From positions 1,984,001-2,048,000 of the forward strand of contig NC_084815.1 of the NCBI RefSeq assembly GCF_963583255.1: a stretch of 64,000 nt of DNA, read 5' to 3'. Every line of letters begins with the position of its first letter. Position 1 is the stretch's first letter. Of the stretch, positions 46,922 to 57,759 are shown piece after piece. The DNA comes from Pyrus communis (lineage: Eukaryota; Streptophyta; Magnoliopsida; Rosales; Rosaceae). The notes below the pieces were generated by a model. The model made no database searches. It was not told the origin of the DNA and saw only the letters and a program-made list of their open reading frames with translations. Made by a program: the position numbers and the translations under genes.

Positions 46922-48062
46922 CTTTGATTTCACACGTAGGCGCTATGTTTACATATGTACATGTTGTCCATATTTTGCATTGCTTCATATATTAGGAGTT
47001 CATCCCTAGCTAGCCTATAACTTTGATTGAAAACTTATGAATCTGAAACATTTTGATTTAAGGACATTAAGTGTTGTCAATATGTATTTAGAAATCAAAT
47101 TACATGTCATATTTTCAAATTTTTTTATTTATAAATAGTATATGTTTCCCATTTTATCTTCGTTGTTGTTTTAAAGAAAAAATAGTAAAAAATGTATGAG
47201 AGATTACTCACATATGTGCAAATTGGATGAAATATATGCTCCTAAATTATTCAACAAATGTGGCAATATGACAATATGGCATGCGATAACACCATTATCA
47301 TTTTGGAATGATGGGATGATTGTACGGTAACACCATTATCTCATCAACCTTTCTTCAACTCAAGCAATTGGAACTATGTAGCCTGGCCCATGCTCTAATG
47401 TTGAACATCTCAGTCCCAACCCAAAATGGCACACCCATAATTATGTACTCACTCCTCTAACTGCATCAACTATCCCATTCACACAACCATTGAACAAATG
47501 ATCTGCCAACCTGCTCGAATGACGCCAAATATTGCCCATAATACCTTTTTGTCCACCATAATAAAAAAATGTTGTTGTGCACCCTTTTAATACAGCCACT
47601 AATCCTCATGTTACAAAATATATTGATCATTTCATATTTTCTATACAACATTAAATAATTAAGCATATTTTTTTATTTTTTATATGAGAGTTTAAGGAAC
47701 CTAACTCTTGATCTTCTGTACAATATATAAGGGTAAAATGGTACTGATGGAGATAACAAAATTCTAACTAGACTGAGTAACTTAATTACCAAAGTCATAA
47801 TAATGATCAAGCATAGCTCATTTCGTGAAATCAAATTCTATCAGCCAAACAAAAAAAAAAAAGACACCATAATAATTAGCAAGCAAGAAAAAAGAAAAAA
47901 AAGGTGGATTGGTTAGTGTACAATTCATAAATTTCATCACATTTTATAAAATAATCACTTAAGAAATATAAGAATATCTAAAACAACACATCTTTAGGGA
48001 GCGTAGCACCCGTGATGCAAAAATGCCTCTCGCACGCACGTTAGTGTGTGCAGAGAGGCTAG

Positions 48063-49127
48063 TTATATATTAAAGCGCAAAGAGAAAAATACTGTTTTTA
48101 AGCACAGTGAAATGACTAAAAAGCCAGAATATACGTGTTGCTTTTATATGATAGTGCGCTGTCATATTTTGCGCGTGTCGTCTCCTCTCTAATCGGTTTA
48201 CCTTCTCAGTGACCGAAACCCTCGCTGCCTTTTTGTTTTGTTCATAGCCATTGCAAAACCTTCCCCCTCAAAATGTCACACCAGCAAATTCGATTTCCCA
48301 AGTTCTCACACCTTATCTAAACCCTCACACCCACTGCCATCGCAAAACCCCCATCAAATCCTACAACCAACAAATTCAATTTCACAACCTTTCACGCCTA
48401 ATCTAAACCCTCGCGACTTCACTATCAAGTGTTGAAGGTATGGATTGAACTCTGACTCTTCCTGCATCACTGGTCTCCGCAACGTTTTCCAAATTGAAGG
48501 TAAGCGTATTTGGTATTCTGGATTATAGTGGAATTGAAATAGGTTTGCTTTCATTAACTTTTTGGGTTATTAAATTTGTATGCTCTGATTATTTTGGAAT
48601 TTTAGTTTGGATTCGAATTTGATTTTTATTAACAAATTTCTGATAAAACCCCAACAAGAAATTTATGAACGTGTTTTTTTTTGGGTCTTCTTTCTTCTGA
48701 TTTTTTGGGGTTTTCATCTGGGTTATTTTGTGAACATGCTCCATTTCTTTTACGCTTGGTTTCGTATACCAACAGCAGTCAAAGAAATAACCTTGCAGAA
48801 CCAGAAGCCACTCGCCATTTGAGTGGCATATATGTTTATTTCTATGTTTTCAAATTTGGGTTTTAGATAATTTTATTCGTTTTGGTTAATTAAGGAATTT
48901 TGGCTCCCTTTTTCTGAAAACTTTTGAAATTTTTTTGCTATTTAGCGTGAGAATATGGGTCCGAGATGGGATTCTTCCAATTCCTGAGCAGGGAAAACAG
49001 GGAGGGATGGTGACAGAGTTTTCGTTATTTTTGTAATTTGATTATTTTGAGCTCATATTTTTTATAATTCTGTTTTTGAAGGAATTAATTGTTAATTGTT
49101 ATGTTGCATTTCAAGGCACGAAGCCAG
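48063..49127 (+). other. region between the Helitron end and the SANTA exon
   Basis: Pyrimidine-rich DNA at 48180-48440 (ACCCTCGCTGCC, AAACCCTCACACCCACTGCC) looks like a plant promoter/5' UTR, with a donor-like GAAGGTAAGC at 48496. No coding exon is recognised before 49128. A segment at 48945-49010 (CGTGAGAATATGGGTCCGAG) is repeated, diverged, at about 49845-49925. Confidence 0.35.
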
Positions 49128-49260
49128 GACAGAGTTTTTGTCTGCACCAATAAGTAAAAGATTCAATATTTTCACTCTGGAGACTCTGGATGGCATATGT
49201 GTAGCCATCAAAGGGTTCATAAACGGGCAGAGCACTTTCGAAAACGGGATTCCGTCTGAG
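49128..49260 (+). pseudogene. KNL2-like SANTA-domain exon fragment
   Basis: A 133-bp exon-like segment between an AG and a GT encodes TEFLSAPISKRFNIFTLETL followed by DGICVAIKGFINGQSTFENG and IPSE. This matches the SANTA domain of plant KNL2/Mis18BP1-like proteins, which load centromeric histone CENH3: the FSSAP-like start, the (F/Y)xxFTLETxDG(I/V)C core and the IxGFIN motif. The exon stops where the domain's second half should begin, and neither the first exon (with its DWW-type motif) nor the second half is found nearby. It is therefore a fragment, perhaps moved by a transposon. The family call rests on the motif only. Confidence 0.6.
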
Positions 49261-51095
49261 GTAGTACTCGATTTTGCTAATGTTGCTCTTCTTTACTGAT
49301 TTCGGTTGACGTTGTGAATGTAATTTGCTTTTGAATGTTTTTGGGTACAAATTTAGTTTCCAGTTTTGGGTTTGCCTGGATATGTTGAAAAATATATGCA
49401 TTTGAGAGTGTTGGGACTCACAAATGATGTAGGTACTGAGTTTTGGGTACCGTCTTTCAGTTCAGATTCATATTGGGATATTGATGTTTTGAACAATCTG
49501 TTAGTGGTAACTTTGTATATTAGCTATGAATATTGGCATTAAAATATAATTATGGAGAATGCGAAATCACCGTTTTTTGTTGGTTTTACAAGTATTAGTG
49601 AATGATGAGCACTGGACCCAGCAAAAACCTTTGGGTTTCAACCAAATTAGGTTGTTCAGCTGAAAAGAAGCATCTTTTGATTTTTATTGTTATGCCTCTG
49701 TCAACTTCTTTTTAGTTTAAATGCACTCTTCATCTCCTCAAGTAAATTTGATTATCTATTAATTTCCCCCATTTTTATTTTCAAATTTATATCGATTGCT
49801 TAGATTGTGGAAGGGTTTATGGGTTTGGGTAATTTTCATACGCTTGAGTGTGAGAAAATGGTTTCAAAATTGGAATTTCCAATGTCTGGGCAAAGGAAAA
49901 CAGGAAGAGAACACCAATGGTGGTGACGATGGAGAATCCCTTCTTTGCGGTGGAAATTTACGGTCCATGTGCAGCATTCAGCCCAGTTTGTAAGGGACAA
50001 TGACATGGGGATTTGTTTAATTTTATCAAGTTTTGTACTGAGGTAAAACTCTCCCCATTTAACATAGTTTAAAATGCTGATTAGTATATGTGTAAATAGT
50101 ATTGTGAGTATGGTTGTATATATGTAGTAGTAGAATTGAAAACATTTTTTGTAATTATGTGTAACTAGAGTTGTAAACCCGCGGAATCGCACAGGCTTTT
50201 TTCCTTGTGAATCCTATCACAAAATAAAAAATATATACACTCAATTGAGGGACATTGGCCTTACCACTCAAAATGCATTTATACATAAAATGAATTGGAG
50301 CATTGACCGCTAAATTATGACTTGAGTTTCAATTTGATCCTCAAACTATTTACAAGAGCCTAAAGGCCCACTTGGTATTCAACTCAAATCCAGAGTTTTA
50401 AACTCAAAAACACTTTTTGAGTTTCAGGCTGAAATTTCTCGTTTGATCGATTCATTCTCAAGAACACAACTCAAAAACACTTTCAAACTTTTTTTTTCCT
50501 TGTTTTCTTCTTCTTCTGTTCTGCACGCTCATACCCCATGGATACGCCACTGGTGTTGATTGACCTGAAACCAAAATCCATTAAAGTTAAAAAAAAAATT
50601 GTCATTTTACGTTTCAAAAAGAAGATGCAATTCTTTAGCTAAGCGGTTTTCTGATGTTTTCTTTAAAAAAAAAAATATTTGAATTGAATTGATTTATTTT
50701 CCTAAATGAATAAATGCATACGATACTTACCATCAAGAGTCCATGGCATATGATCTTTCAATATATGCCTTGATGTGCATGCCTTCAATACTTGGACTCA
50801 GAATCTAGGGCACTTGCCGCACGCCCAAAACTATAACTGATCTATCACAGATCAGTTTTTATAAAGGTCGATGACTCAACGAAGTTCTATAAATCGGCCA
50901 CAAAATGTTATGAGCAAGACTTTCTTCAAAACCTTGAGTAGCTAAAGGAGCCCCCTTTACCAAAATATTGAAGAGATTACTACAGGTCAAGCAAATCAAG
51001 CAGACAAATCACGTATCTTCAAATATCACCAGTGTTCTTTCTCCTCTACCTTCAATATACATACTCGGCGCATGCAATTTTCTCTTCATGTTCTT
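49261..51095. other. intergenic region, no supported gene
   Basis: AT-rich. A degraded repeat of 48945-49010 lies at about 49845-49925. An open frame at 49796-49993 covers it but has no recognisable domain. No delimited transposon seen. Confidence 0.35.
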
Positions 51096-52466
51096 TTAAT
51101 TGTTGTAGTAGCTCATGATAGCCATAGCAGTTTGGGCACCTACGAGGACAAGGAGGATGAAGGCGTAAAAAACTGAAATGAAGGACCATGGCCTGCCAAA
51201 ATAGGTCCGCATGAGAGTAGCCCAGTGGCTGCTGTAGTAGGACTCCACATCTCTGAATTGCCCGGAAAGGTAGCAATCTCTTATTTCTAAGCCAACATTT
51301 TCCCCCAACTTTCTGAACAGCTCAGCTACGCTTTGGTCGTTCAGTGAGAAGCCGGTACTGATGATCCCATCGGAACATAGTAACTTGACATCTCTAGTAG
51401 AAGTCAGGAGACAGCTCATGAAAGTAATATAAGTGCTGAACCACGTACCTGTGTATTGGCGACATTGTTCTAAGGCCAAGCAATTGATGATGAAAGTAGT
51501 GGTGAAGTCATTGATGGTTAAAGGTGGGATATCTAGAACCCAATTTCGGAAATTGATCTCCAAGAAGCTGTCCGCTGCTTTGCGTGCCTTGAACTTGATC
51601 CCTGAGGATCGTAGTTCTGTGGTACACTGGATTGACTTCAAGGATGGATGACATAACTTTTGAGAAGAGTACTGATCATTTGAAGTGCCTTGGAGGGGAA
51701 GGAAGGTTAAGTGAAACAAGTCAAGCAAGTGCTCGGCCTCCATCATTCTTGAGTTTTTAAGGACTTCAGGAGGCCTAGGCAATGAGTTACTGAAGAACTT
51801 AACCGCAAGAAGGCTTAGTGGATCCCCACCTTTACGATGATCCGATGAGATGTCGAATAATCTTTCGAGGATGAAGAAGGGGAGTTGATTTTCAAGCTTG
51901 AGGAGGTCCCTCATGAGAATTGGAATCAACCATGGCATGGCTAAGATGGGGTTGCCATCCCGATCATTTTCATCAACAACGTGATCATCGTCACTACTTT
52001 CACAAACATATCGAAAAAGCTCAATGATAAAGCACCCATCAAGAACCATCATTTCAACAAATTCGCTAACGCTCAACTCCTGGTGGTCGGAATAGCAACT
52101 TCTCGTGCTTTCCTCCAACCTGCTCATGGCTCCTATGTAGTCTTTTAGGTCGCGCTTTGTTCGCCAAAGGAGGCCGTCAAGAAACCACCATTTGTAGCTC
52201 TCGAATTCCGATAATTCCTTTTTGCCGCGGTGGTATGGCCCGATGGAGACGATTTCAGGCTGAATGGATTTTGGGCTGATTCCGGTGAGGCCGGGAGGAA
52301 CTTTGTATATGCACACAGATCTCCTATTTTTTGTTGTTGGAATTCCTCGTCTGTTTTGCTCAAGACGAGTTCGCATAGCAGCTACAGATTCGTCGATATC
52401 AATCACCACTTCTTCAGCAGTACAATTTTGCTCTGCTACTGCTTTGATGCCGTCACTGCAAGCCAT
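51096..52466 (-). CDS. DUF247 (UPF0481) family protein 2
   Basis: A single-exon 456-residue protein and a paralog of the 22506-23963 gene. Motifs in order: RRSVCIYKVPPGLTGISPKS with IVSIGPYHRGKKEL at about residues 48-85, EMMVLDGCFIIELFRYV, DLLKLENQLPFFILERLF, ELRSSGIKFKARKAADSFLE, LLCSDGIISTGFSLNDQSVA, and a C-terminal hydrophobic helix (SVFYAFILLVLVGAQTAMAI) ending MSYYNN. The ATG is preceded by a GA-rich leader (CT run at 52466-52486 on the plus strand), typical of plant 5' UTRs, which supports the start. The family is membrane-anchored and of mostly unknown role. All motifs are intact, so the gene is probably functional. Confidence 0.9.
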   Translation of the reverse strand: MACSDGIKAVAEQNCTAEEVVIDIDESVAAMRTRLEQNRRGIPTTKNRRSVCIYKVPPGLTGISPKSIQPEIVSIGPYHRGKKELSEFESYKWWFLDGLLWRTKRDLKDYIGAMSRLEESTRSCYSDHQELSVSEFVEMMVLDGCFIIELFRYVCESSDDDHVVDENDRDGNPILAMPWLIPILMRDLLKLENQLPFFILERLFDISSDHRKGGDPLSLLAVKFFSNSLPRPPEVLKNSRMMEAEHLLDLFHLTFLPLQGTSNDQYSSQKLCHPSLKSIQCTTELRSSGIKFKARKAADSFLEINFRNWVLDIPPLTINDFTTTFIINCLALEQCRQYTGTWFSTYITFMSCLLTSTRDVKLLCSDGIISTGFSLNDQSVAELFRKLGENVGLEIRDCYLSGQFRDVESYYSSHWATLMRTYFGRPWSFISVFYAFILLVLVGAQTAMAIMSYYNN

Positions 52467-52486
52467 CTCTCTCTCTCTCTCTCTCT
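52466..52486 (-). repeat. (GA)n in the leader of DUF247 gene 2
   Basis: About ten GA units directly upstream of the start codon on the minus strand; GA-rich leaders are common in plant promoters. Confidence 0.8.
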
Positions 52487-53181
52487 ACAAGTTCGTGAAT
52501 ATGAAAACTTGGGTGCAATTAGACTATTATTAGAGATTAAACCTTCTGCACCCGATGCAACGATACTTTATGCACACGGATTAAAAACTGTATTATTAAA
52601 GATCAAATCTTCTGCATTTATTTTATATGTGGCTTTTCTGTAACCTCTATCGTTAATTGAGAAGTTATTTAATGTTATAAGGAAAGGTGCATTATTGTGG
52701 ACTAGTGGGAAGTCAATGTCATGACTCATTATCTTTGCAACTTTGCAAGCACGCGGAACTTTTACAAAGCTGTTCGACGTGTTATTTAAATTATAGTATA
52801 GTGCTCCTTTCATGGGTTTTTCTTAATGCTTTCAAGACTAATTACAAAAGGTCCGACAAATAAAAAATTTAATTACAAAAGGTCCCAACTGGAAACAAGA
52901 AGAGTAGGCGAAATTACCGGCTTGATTAACGTATTTATTGGTGAGAATCTAATGCCCCAAAAACCTAAGGGTCAAGAAAACAAATATATTATAACTATTT
53001 GTATATGGATGAATTATTAGTGTATTTTAAATATAAAAACGAATAATCTTTACACCTATTCTCTATGTCTTTTTCGTTGTGTATATATTTTTTTATGTCG
53101 ATTAATATTGTCTTCAAACTTTCTTTTGAATCTGTGATACTTGTGTAAGTTATTACCACAGGTCCACAAGCTTTAAATAAT

Positions 53182-53350
53182 GGGAAATGTTAGAGAGACA
53201 AAATTTAGAGACAAAATTTACAAACTAAATAATATGTCACTAATATAAATGAGCGCGCTTATCAACACTTAAGTAATAAATCAATTATCAACTTTCATGT
53301 CTTTTAGTTTTTAAAATTTTATTTATAAATTTAATCTTCCTAGCATTATC
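53182..53350 (+). mobile_element. Mutator-like MITE with 9-bp TSD
   Basis: Ends GGGAAATGTTAGAGAGAC and TTCCTAGCATTATCC are imperfect inverted repeats; ACAAAATTTACAAACTAAAT mirrors AATTTTATTTATAAATTTAA. Perfect duplication TTAAATAAT at 53173-53181 and 53351-53359. Same family as 4697-4838. Confidence 0.85.
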
Positions 53351-53359
53351 CTTAAATAA

Positions 53360-54620
53360 TTGTAAAGTTCCGTAAGCTCGAATCAGTTCTGAAGCGATCA
53401 CATAATGACAGCAAGTCAGATCAAAAATGATCTGGACCGGCCTTCACATACATTCGGGGGTTTCGTAAGGTAAAGGATCTTAATCTTACATTTTTTTTTA
53501 TATACCAGTGATGCTGGGAGAGGGATAATCCAAAACTCGAAATCTGGGGGTAGGATAAATGCATGCTTACATGCCCTTGCACCTTCACTGTTTGATGATG
53601 ATTAACTTATTTAAAGCAAGACGGAACTGGATTTGAAATTGGGGTGGGTAAGAACTACCAGTTGTATTTACACACAAAAAATAAGAAGATAATCCTGCGT
53701 CAAACCAAAACAAGCCACACCGGTACACTTGGCATTTATTTATTGGTTTACACCATCGACAATCATGTTTCATCTCATTGATAACACTGATACTGTCTCT
53801 AATTTGCTAATTATCACTTGTACAATCCGTCAGATGTGTGGTTTTATTACAAAAAGCTTCAGTATTACTTGAAATGGAGTTAAGGTATTCACGTTTTTTT
53901 CTTAAGAGACACGGCCGATGAGATATTTTAACACCTTCCCCATGTGGGACCCAATTAATGGTTCACACATGGGAGATAACAACCGCAGTTGAGGGGAAGA
54001 TGTATCTGCTGGGTTTTTCCTTAGTCTTTCCCCTTCCCCTTCTTCTCGCTCGGTCTTTTCTTGCACTATTATTTCAAGAAAAGCTGATTTGCTCTTTCTC
54101 CAACTCTTCAATTTTTTTGACTGCCCAAGTTCATTTCCAAGATATTTACACCTTTCACAATTGTGCTTGTTTAGAAATTTAGCCATTGTTGGACATACAA
54201 GAGAGTTCTCCGAGATCTGTAGATTCCAAATAGAGTTGGTGGCGGGTGCGGCGGCTAGGGTCTAGGTCGGGGTGAAGGTGAGAGATGCCAAATAGAGTTG
54301 GTGGCAGGTGCGGTGGCTAGGGTCTAGGTGGGGGTGAAGGATGAGGGAGGTCAAGGTAGGGATCAAGGCCCACTTTTTATTTTTTTATTTTTAGAATATT
54401 TTTCTTTTTAAATTAATTTTTCTTAATTTTTTTACATCTACATTAGCATAAATGTGGAACCGCAATTACTACATCATCATTTAATGGTTAACTTAACATG
54501 AATTTTAACAGATGTATGAAATTGAATTCAAATAATAAGTAATGTATGAAAGCGAAATTTAAAGATGTATGAAGTTGCAATTGATCCTAAACTTGAGCGG
54601 GTAAAATGTAATTTACTCAC
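53360..54620. other. intergenic region with a short tandem duplication
   Basis: No gene seen. At 54224-54345 a unit of about 62 bp (CCAAATAGAGTTGGTGGC, GTGCGGCGGCTAGGGTCTAG) is repeated once with slight changes. Confidence 0.45.
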
Positions 54621-54629
54621 TTTTATTAA

Positions 54630-55690
54630 TAATGACACACCCCGACTCGAATTTTAGTAGGTAGCAAAATTGAGGTGTGCTAACCATCACCCAGATAGGT
54701 GATGAAGCCATGATATGCATGAAAGTATAACTAAAATTATCAACTAATTAAATTTACTGAAAATTTGGCAGAATTTTCTTTAAAATAGGGATAAGACCAA
54801 ACTAAAACACCTGCAAAAAGTCGCATTCATATCAAACACATCCCCGCAGGGCCACACTTAGTGGGTCTCCGGTCCTCAATTATATACACAATAATAGTTC
54901 AGAGCACAATTGTCTAATACTCGTTTACAAATAATGTTGAGCAGATAACATACTCAATAAGGATGTGTCAATGCCTGAAAGGATTCCTCGACGTTAAAGA
55001 TGCTCACATCAACTGCTACTGATTTCGGTTTACACTTAGAACTGATCGATACATATATACTAAACTAATACTTTCTGGTGGCCGCATACAATATCATCCA
55101 CTAACAATAACTAGTGGAAGCTGGATAATATAATCATGTCATTGCCGAGTAATCTTGAGGCAAGGACAAGCTGAGAAAGTAATTGTGTAATCATGTCATT
55201 ACTGAGCTAGTAATCTCAAAGTAATGACAAGTTGATAGTATAACTATAGTACCCCAATACATGTGTAAGTTGATATATAATCATCCACTAGCCGTAGCTA
55301 GTGGAAGTTGGAAATATAATCATCCACTAGCTTTAGCTAGTGGAAGCTGAAAATATAATCATGCCATTGCCGAGTAACCTCGAGGCAATGACAAGCTAGA
55401 AGGACATGTCCACAATGAGGACAAGCTGGTTATACTCATACATGTGCAAGTTGTGTCTTATGGCCGTGGACTTGTACAATACTTTAAGTCTGTATAGGTG
55501 TACGTGTACCACAAGATAAGTAGTAATGAATCCAACATTCATAAATCGTTATCGTCATCATAAATCATAAGGCATAAATCATAACTCATAAATCTAATAA
55601 AGTATGTATCAAGATCGAATCATAAAATATCACATCCCGAACTCGGAGGCATGATACACCATTTAATTTTATATAATCTTATATATAGTT
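54630..55690. mobile_element. possible LTR-element remnant of unknown family
   Basis: Starts near TGACACACCCCGACTCGAAT, and a related word (ATCACATCCCGAACTCGGAG) occurs at about 55629. Ends and target duplication could not be fixed. Contains the hairpin array at 55090-55455. No coding sequence. Confidence 0.3.
55090..55455 (+). repeat. array of small stem-loops
   Basis: About eight units of 25-50 bp. Most begin ATAATCAT and most end in AAGCTG or AAGTTG, and each carries a different short inverted repeat in between. Examples: CCACTAGC-CGTA-GCTAGTGG (about 55284), CCACTAGCT-TT-AGCTAGTGG (about 55323), GTCATTACT ... AGTAATGAC (about 55193), CATTGCC-GAGTAACCTCGA-GGCAATG (about 55364), GTCC-ACAATGA-GGAC (about 55410). 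Stems are 4-9 bp and several are perfect although loop and stem sequences differ between units. Confidence 0.75.
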
Positions 55691-55932
55691 GCATCTAACT
55701 TTTGAGCTAGACTGCCTATATACTCCGTAAAGAGATTGAGCCAATCGTAATTGACCCTCCATAAGAGAAATTCAACATACGCTACTTAGATCCATTTCCC
55801 TATCCCATTTCTAAAGTTAACAATCATGCAATACTGGAATACTTCCATTTTATAATTTCCCCAACAAGTCTAACATGAATAAAATTAGCCAACGTAATGG
55901 TGAGAATATGAAAATCTTAATATCAATTAATT

Positions 55933-56479
55933 AAAGTACAAAAAACTACCTCAATTATTGGTGTCACGACACTTTCATTCCTCATCTTTTAAAATTGACA
56001 ATGTCACACCTTATCTTACGAATTTGTGCCAATTTTATACATTCCATTAGCTTGGCATAAATTTCTCAGTTAAATGCTGACGTGGCTTGATCCAGGACCC
56101 ATTTTCTATTAAAAAATTAATAAAATATTATTAAAAACTAAAAAAAAATCATTTAATAATTTTTAAATATTAAAATAATAAAGAAAAGTAAAAATAAATA
56201 AATAAAAAAAATAAAAAAAAACCCTCATGTTCCCTTTCCCCACGCCCCCCCTTCTCTCTCTTCTTCCCCATCTTCATCTTCTTCCCCTTACAGCACCCTT
56301 CCTGCAACCCAAAAAAAAGAAGAAGGAAAAAAAAAAAAAAAAACCAATTTATCTTCTTCCCCTAACGGAATGTATAACATTGGCACAAATTCGGAAGATG
56401 AGGTATGACATTGTCAATTTTAAAATATGAGGTATGAAGGTGTCGTGACACTAATAGTTGAGGTAGTTTTTTGTACTTT
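55933..56479. mobile_element. long-TIR MITE
   Basis: Arms of about 115 bp: AAAGTACAAAAAACTACCTC and GGTGTCACGACACTTTCATT through GAATTTGTGCCAATTTTATA on the left are mirrored by GAGGTAGTTTTTTGTACTTT, AAGGTGTCGTGACACTAATA and TATAACATTGGCACAAATTC on the right. The interior has C-rich and A-rich runs; the open frame at 56227 is not believable. Same structural class as 9721-10225 and 25699-26357, with different arm sequence. Confidence 0.75.
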
Positions 56480-57045
56480 ACCCTAAAAAAAATTATAATT
56501 GTCTTACTAAACTGTATTCTATTTCAGACAAAAGAAATATATTCACAGGCTATACTTAGAAAGATAGGAACGAATGCTTACATACATGCTCAAATGGGGA
56601 AAATTCGTGAACCCATTACAAGCAATTTCGAAACCCCAAATGGAGCAAACCAAGTGAATTTGACCAAACAACAAAAAGGGTTAGCTGCAAAACTAAAACA
56701 ACCCAGCACCTAATAACCAAAAAGATAAACAAAACAATTTCTAATTACAATTTTATAAGCCCTAATTTAGAAGGATATGAACAACACAAATATTTATCAG
56801 CACCACCATGAAAAAAAATGAAGATATTTATTTGGGGGAACATTATATTAACAGATCAAACTATAACAGTATATTGGCAGATAATGAAATAAAATATGAA
56901 ATTAACTAGCAGAGGCATTAAACTGTAAACATAAGGAAAGTTGGATTCAAGATAGGAATATGGATTACCTGCTTAAAAGTGATCTAAGATTTAGAGAAAG
57001 GAGGTTCTAGAGAGAGATATGTGGTTATGACCATGACAAAGTGAT

Positions 57046-57600
57046 TATATAAGGTGGTGGCAATAATGATACTGGTGGAAGTGTCACATTGTGATTTTCA
57101 ACAATATGGTGGTAGTAAAGATGGTGTTTTTGGTGGCCATAATAATATTAAATGTGGAAATGGTGGTGCCAACATGATGTTGATGTGGTGGAGGAGTATG
57201 GGTGGCCGCGGTATGCTGTGTGACTATGGTGGTAGAGGCGGTCATAATAAAGGTGGTGTCGGTGTGATCATTATGGGGTGGCGGTTATAAGTTGGTCGTA
57301 GGAAGTTGTGTTGGTAGTGAAGGTGGCGGTAATGGTAGTGGTGATGACTACAATAATGTGGTCATAGGAGATTGGGCTACAATGGTGATGATTGTGGCAA
57401 GTGGTGGTGGTGGTGGTGGTGATGGTTATAGTAAGGTGGTAATAGTCAAGGTGGTGTGGTGGTTGCAGTATCGATGTTGATAAGGTGGTGATGATGCTCA
57501 TGGAAATGATGGTGGTGCAGCGATGATGACAATGATGATGGTGAGAGTGGAGGAGATAGTCATGATAAGGTGACGGTGGCGACATGGTGGTGGTGGAGTA
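57046..57600. repeat. degenerate GGT/GAT-rich minisatellite, second locus
   Basis: About 550 bp of GGTGGTGGYRATRATGRTGG-like units on the plus strand, as at 20715-21220. Followed at 57648-57755 by two copies of AGATGTTAGAYTTGATATGA then CAAAAAACTTACT. Confidence 0.8.
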
Positions 57601-57759
57601 TATTATTAAAATTGGAAAAATGAAAGCCATCAAAATCTTAGGGTAGGAGGAGATGTTAGATTTGATATGACAAAAAACTTACTATAAAAGCGCACTCAAG
57701 GGGTCAGAGGAGATGTTAGACTTGATATGACAAAAAACTTACTGTAAAATCTTAGGGCT

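Larger units (their letters stand above)
43405..48062 (+). mobile_element. candidate Helitron with captured gene
   Basis: The 5' end is TCTATATATATAAAGTGAGA after an A. The 3' end is a stem-loop GCCTCTCGCACGCAC / GTGTGTGCAGAGAGGC closing into CTAG, followed by T, preceded by a GCGTAGCACCCGTGATGC stretch typical of plant Helitron 3' ends. No target duplication is expected. No Rep/helicase is encoded, so it is non-autonomous. The interior holds tandem repeats (44330-44905), an inverted Cassandra dimer (45463-45982) and a seven-exon gene (45236-46921). The pairing of these two ends is an inference; each end could belong to a different element. Confidence 0.5.

Noticed and set aside
47466..47666. 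Minus-strand open frame of 66 codons
   Set aside because: No motif, AT-rich, no splice context; it falls in the 3' part of the candidate Helitron.
1176..52466. S-locus (self-incompatibility) interpretation of the F-box plus DUF247 genes
   Set aside because: The F-box proteins here carry LRR and FBD regions, unlike pollen S-locus F-box proteins, there is no S-RNase, and the DUF247 role in self-incompatibility is known from grasses, not from this plant group.
55090..55455. CRISPR-like repeat array
   Set aside because: Units are imperfect, short and palindromic without unique spacers of constant length, and the DNA is plant nuclear. Kept as a hairpin array instead.
56227..56430. Open frame rich in Phe, Pro and Lys
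   Set aside because: It lies inside the long-TIR MITE at 55933-56479 and is made of C-rich and A-rich runs.
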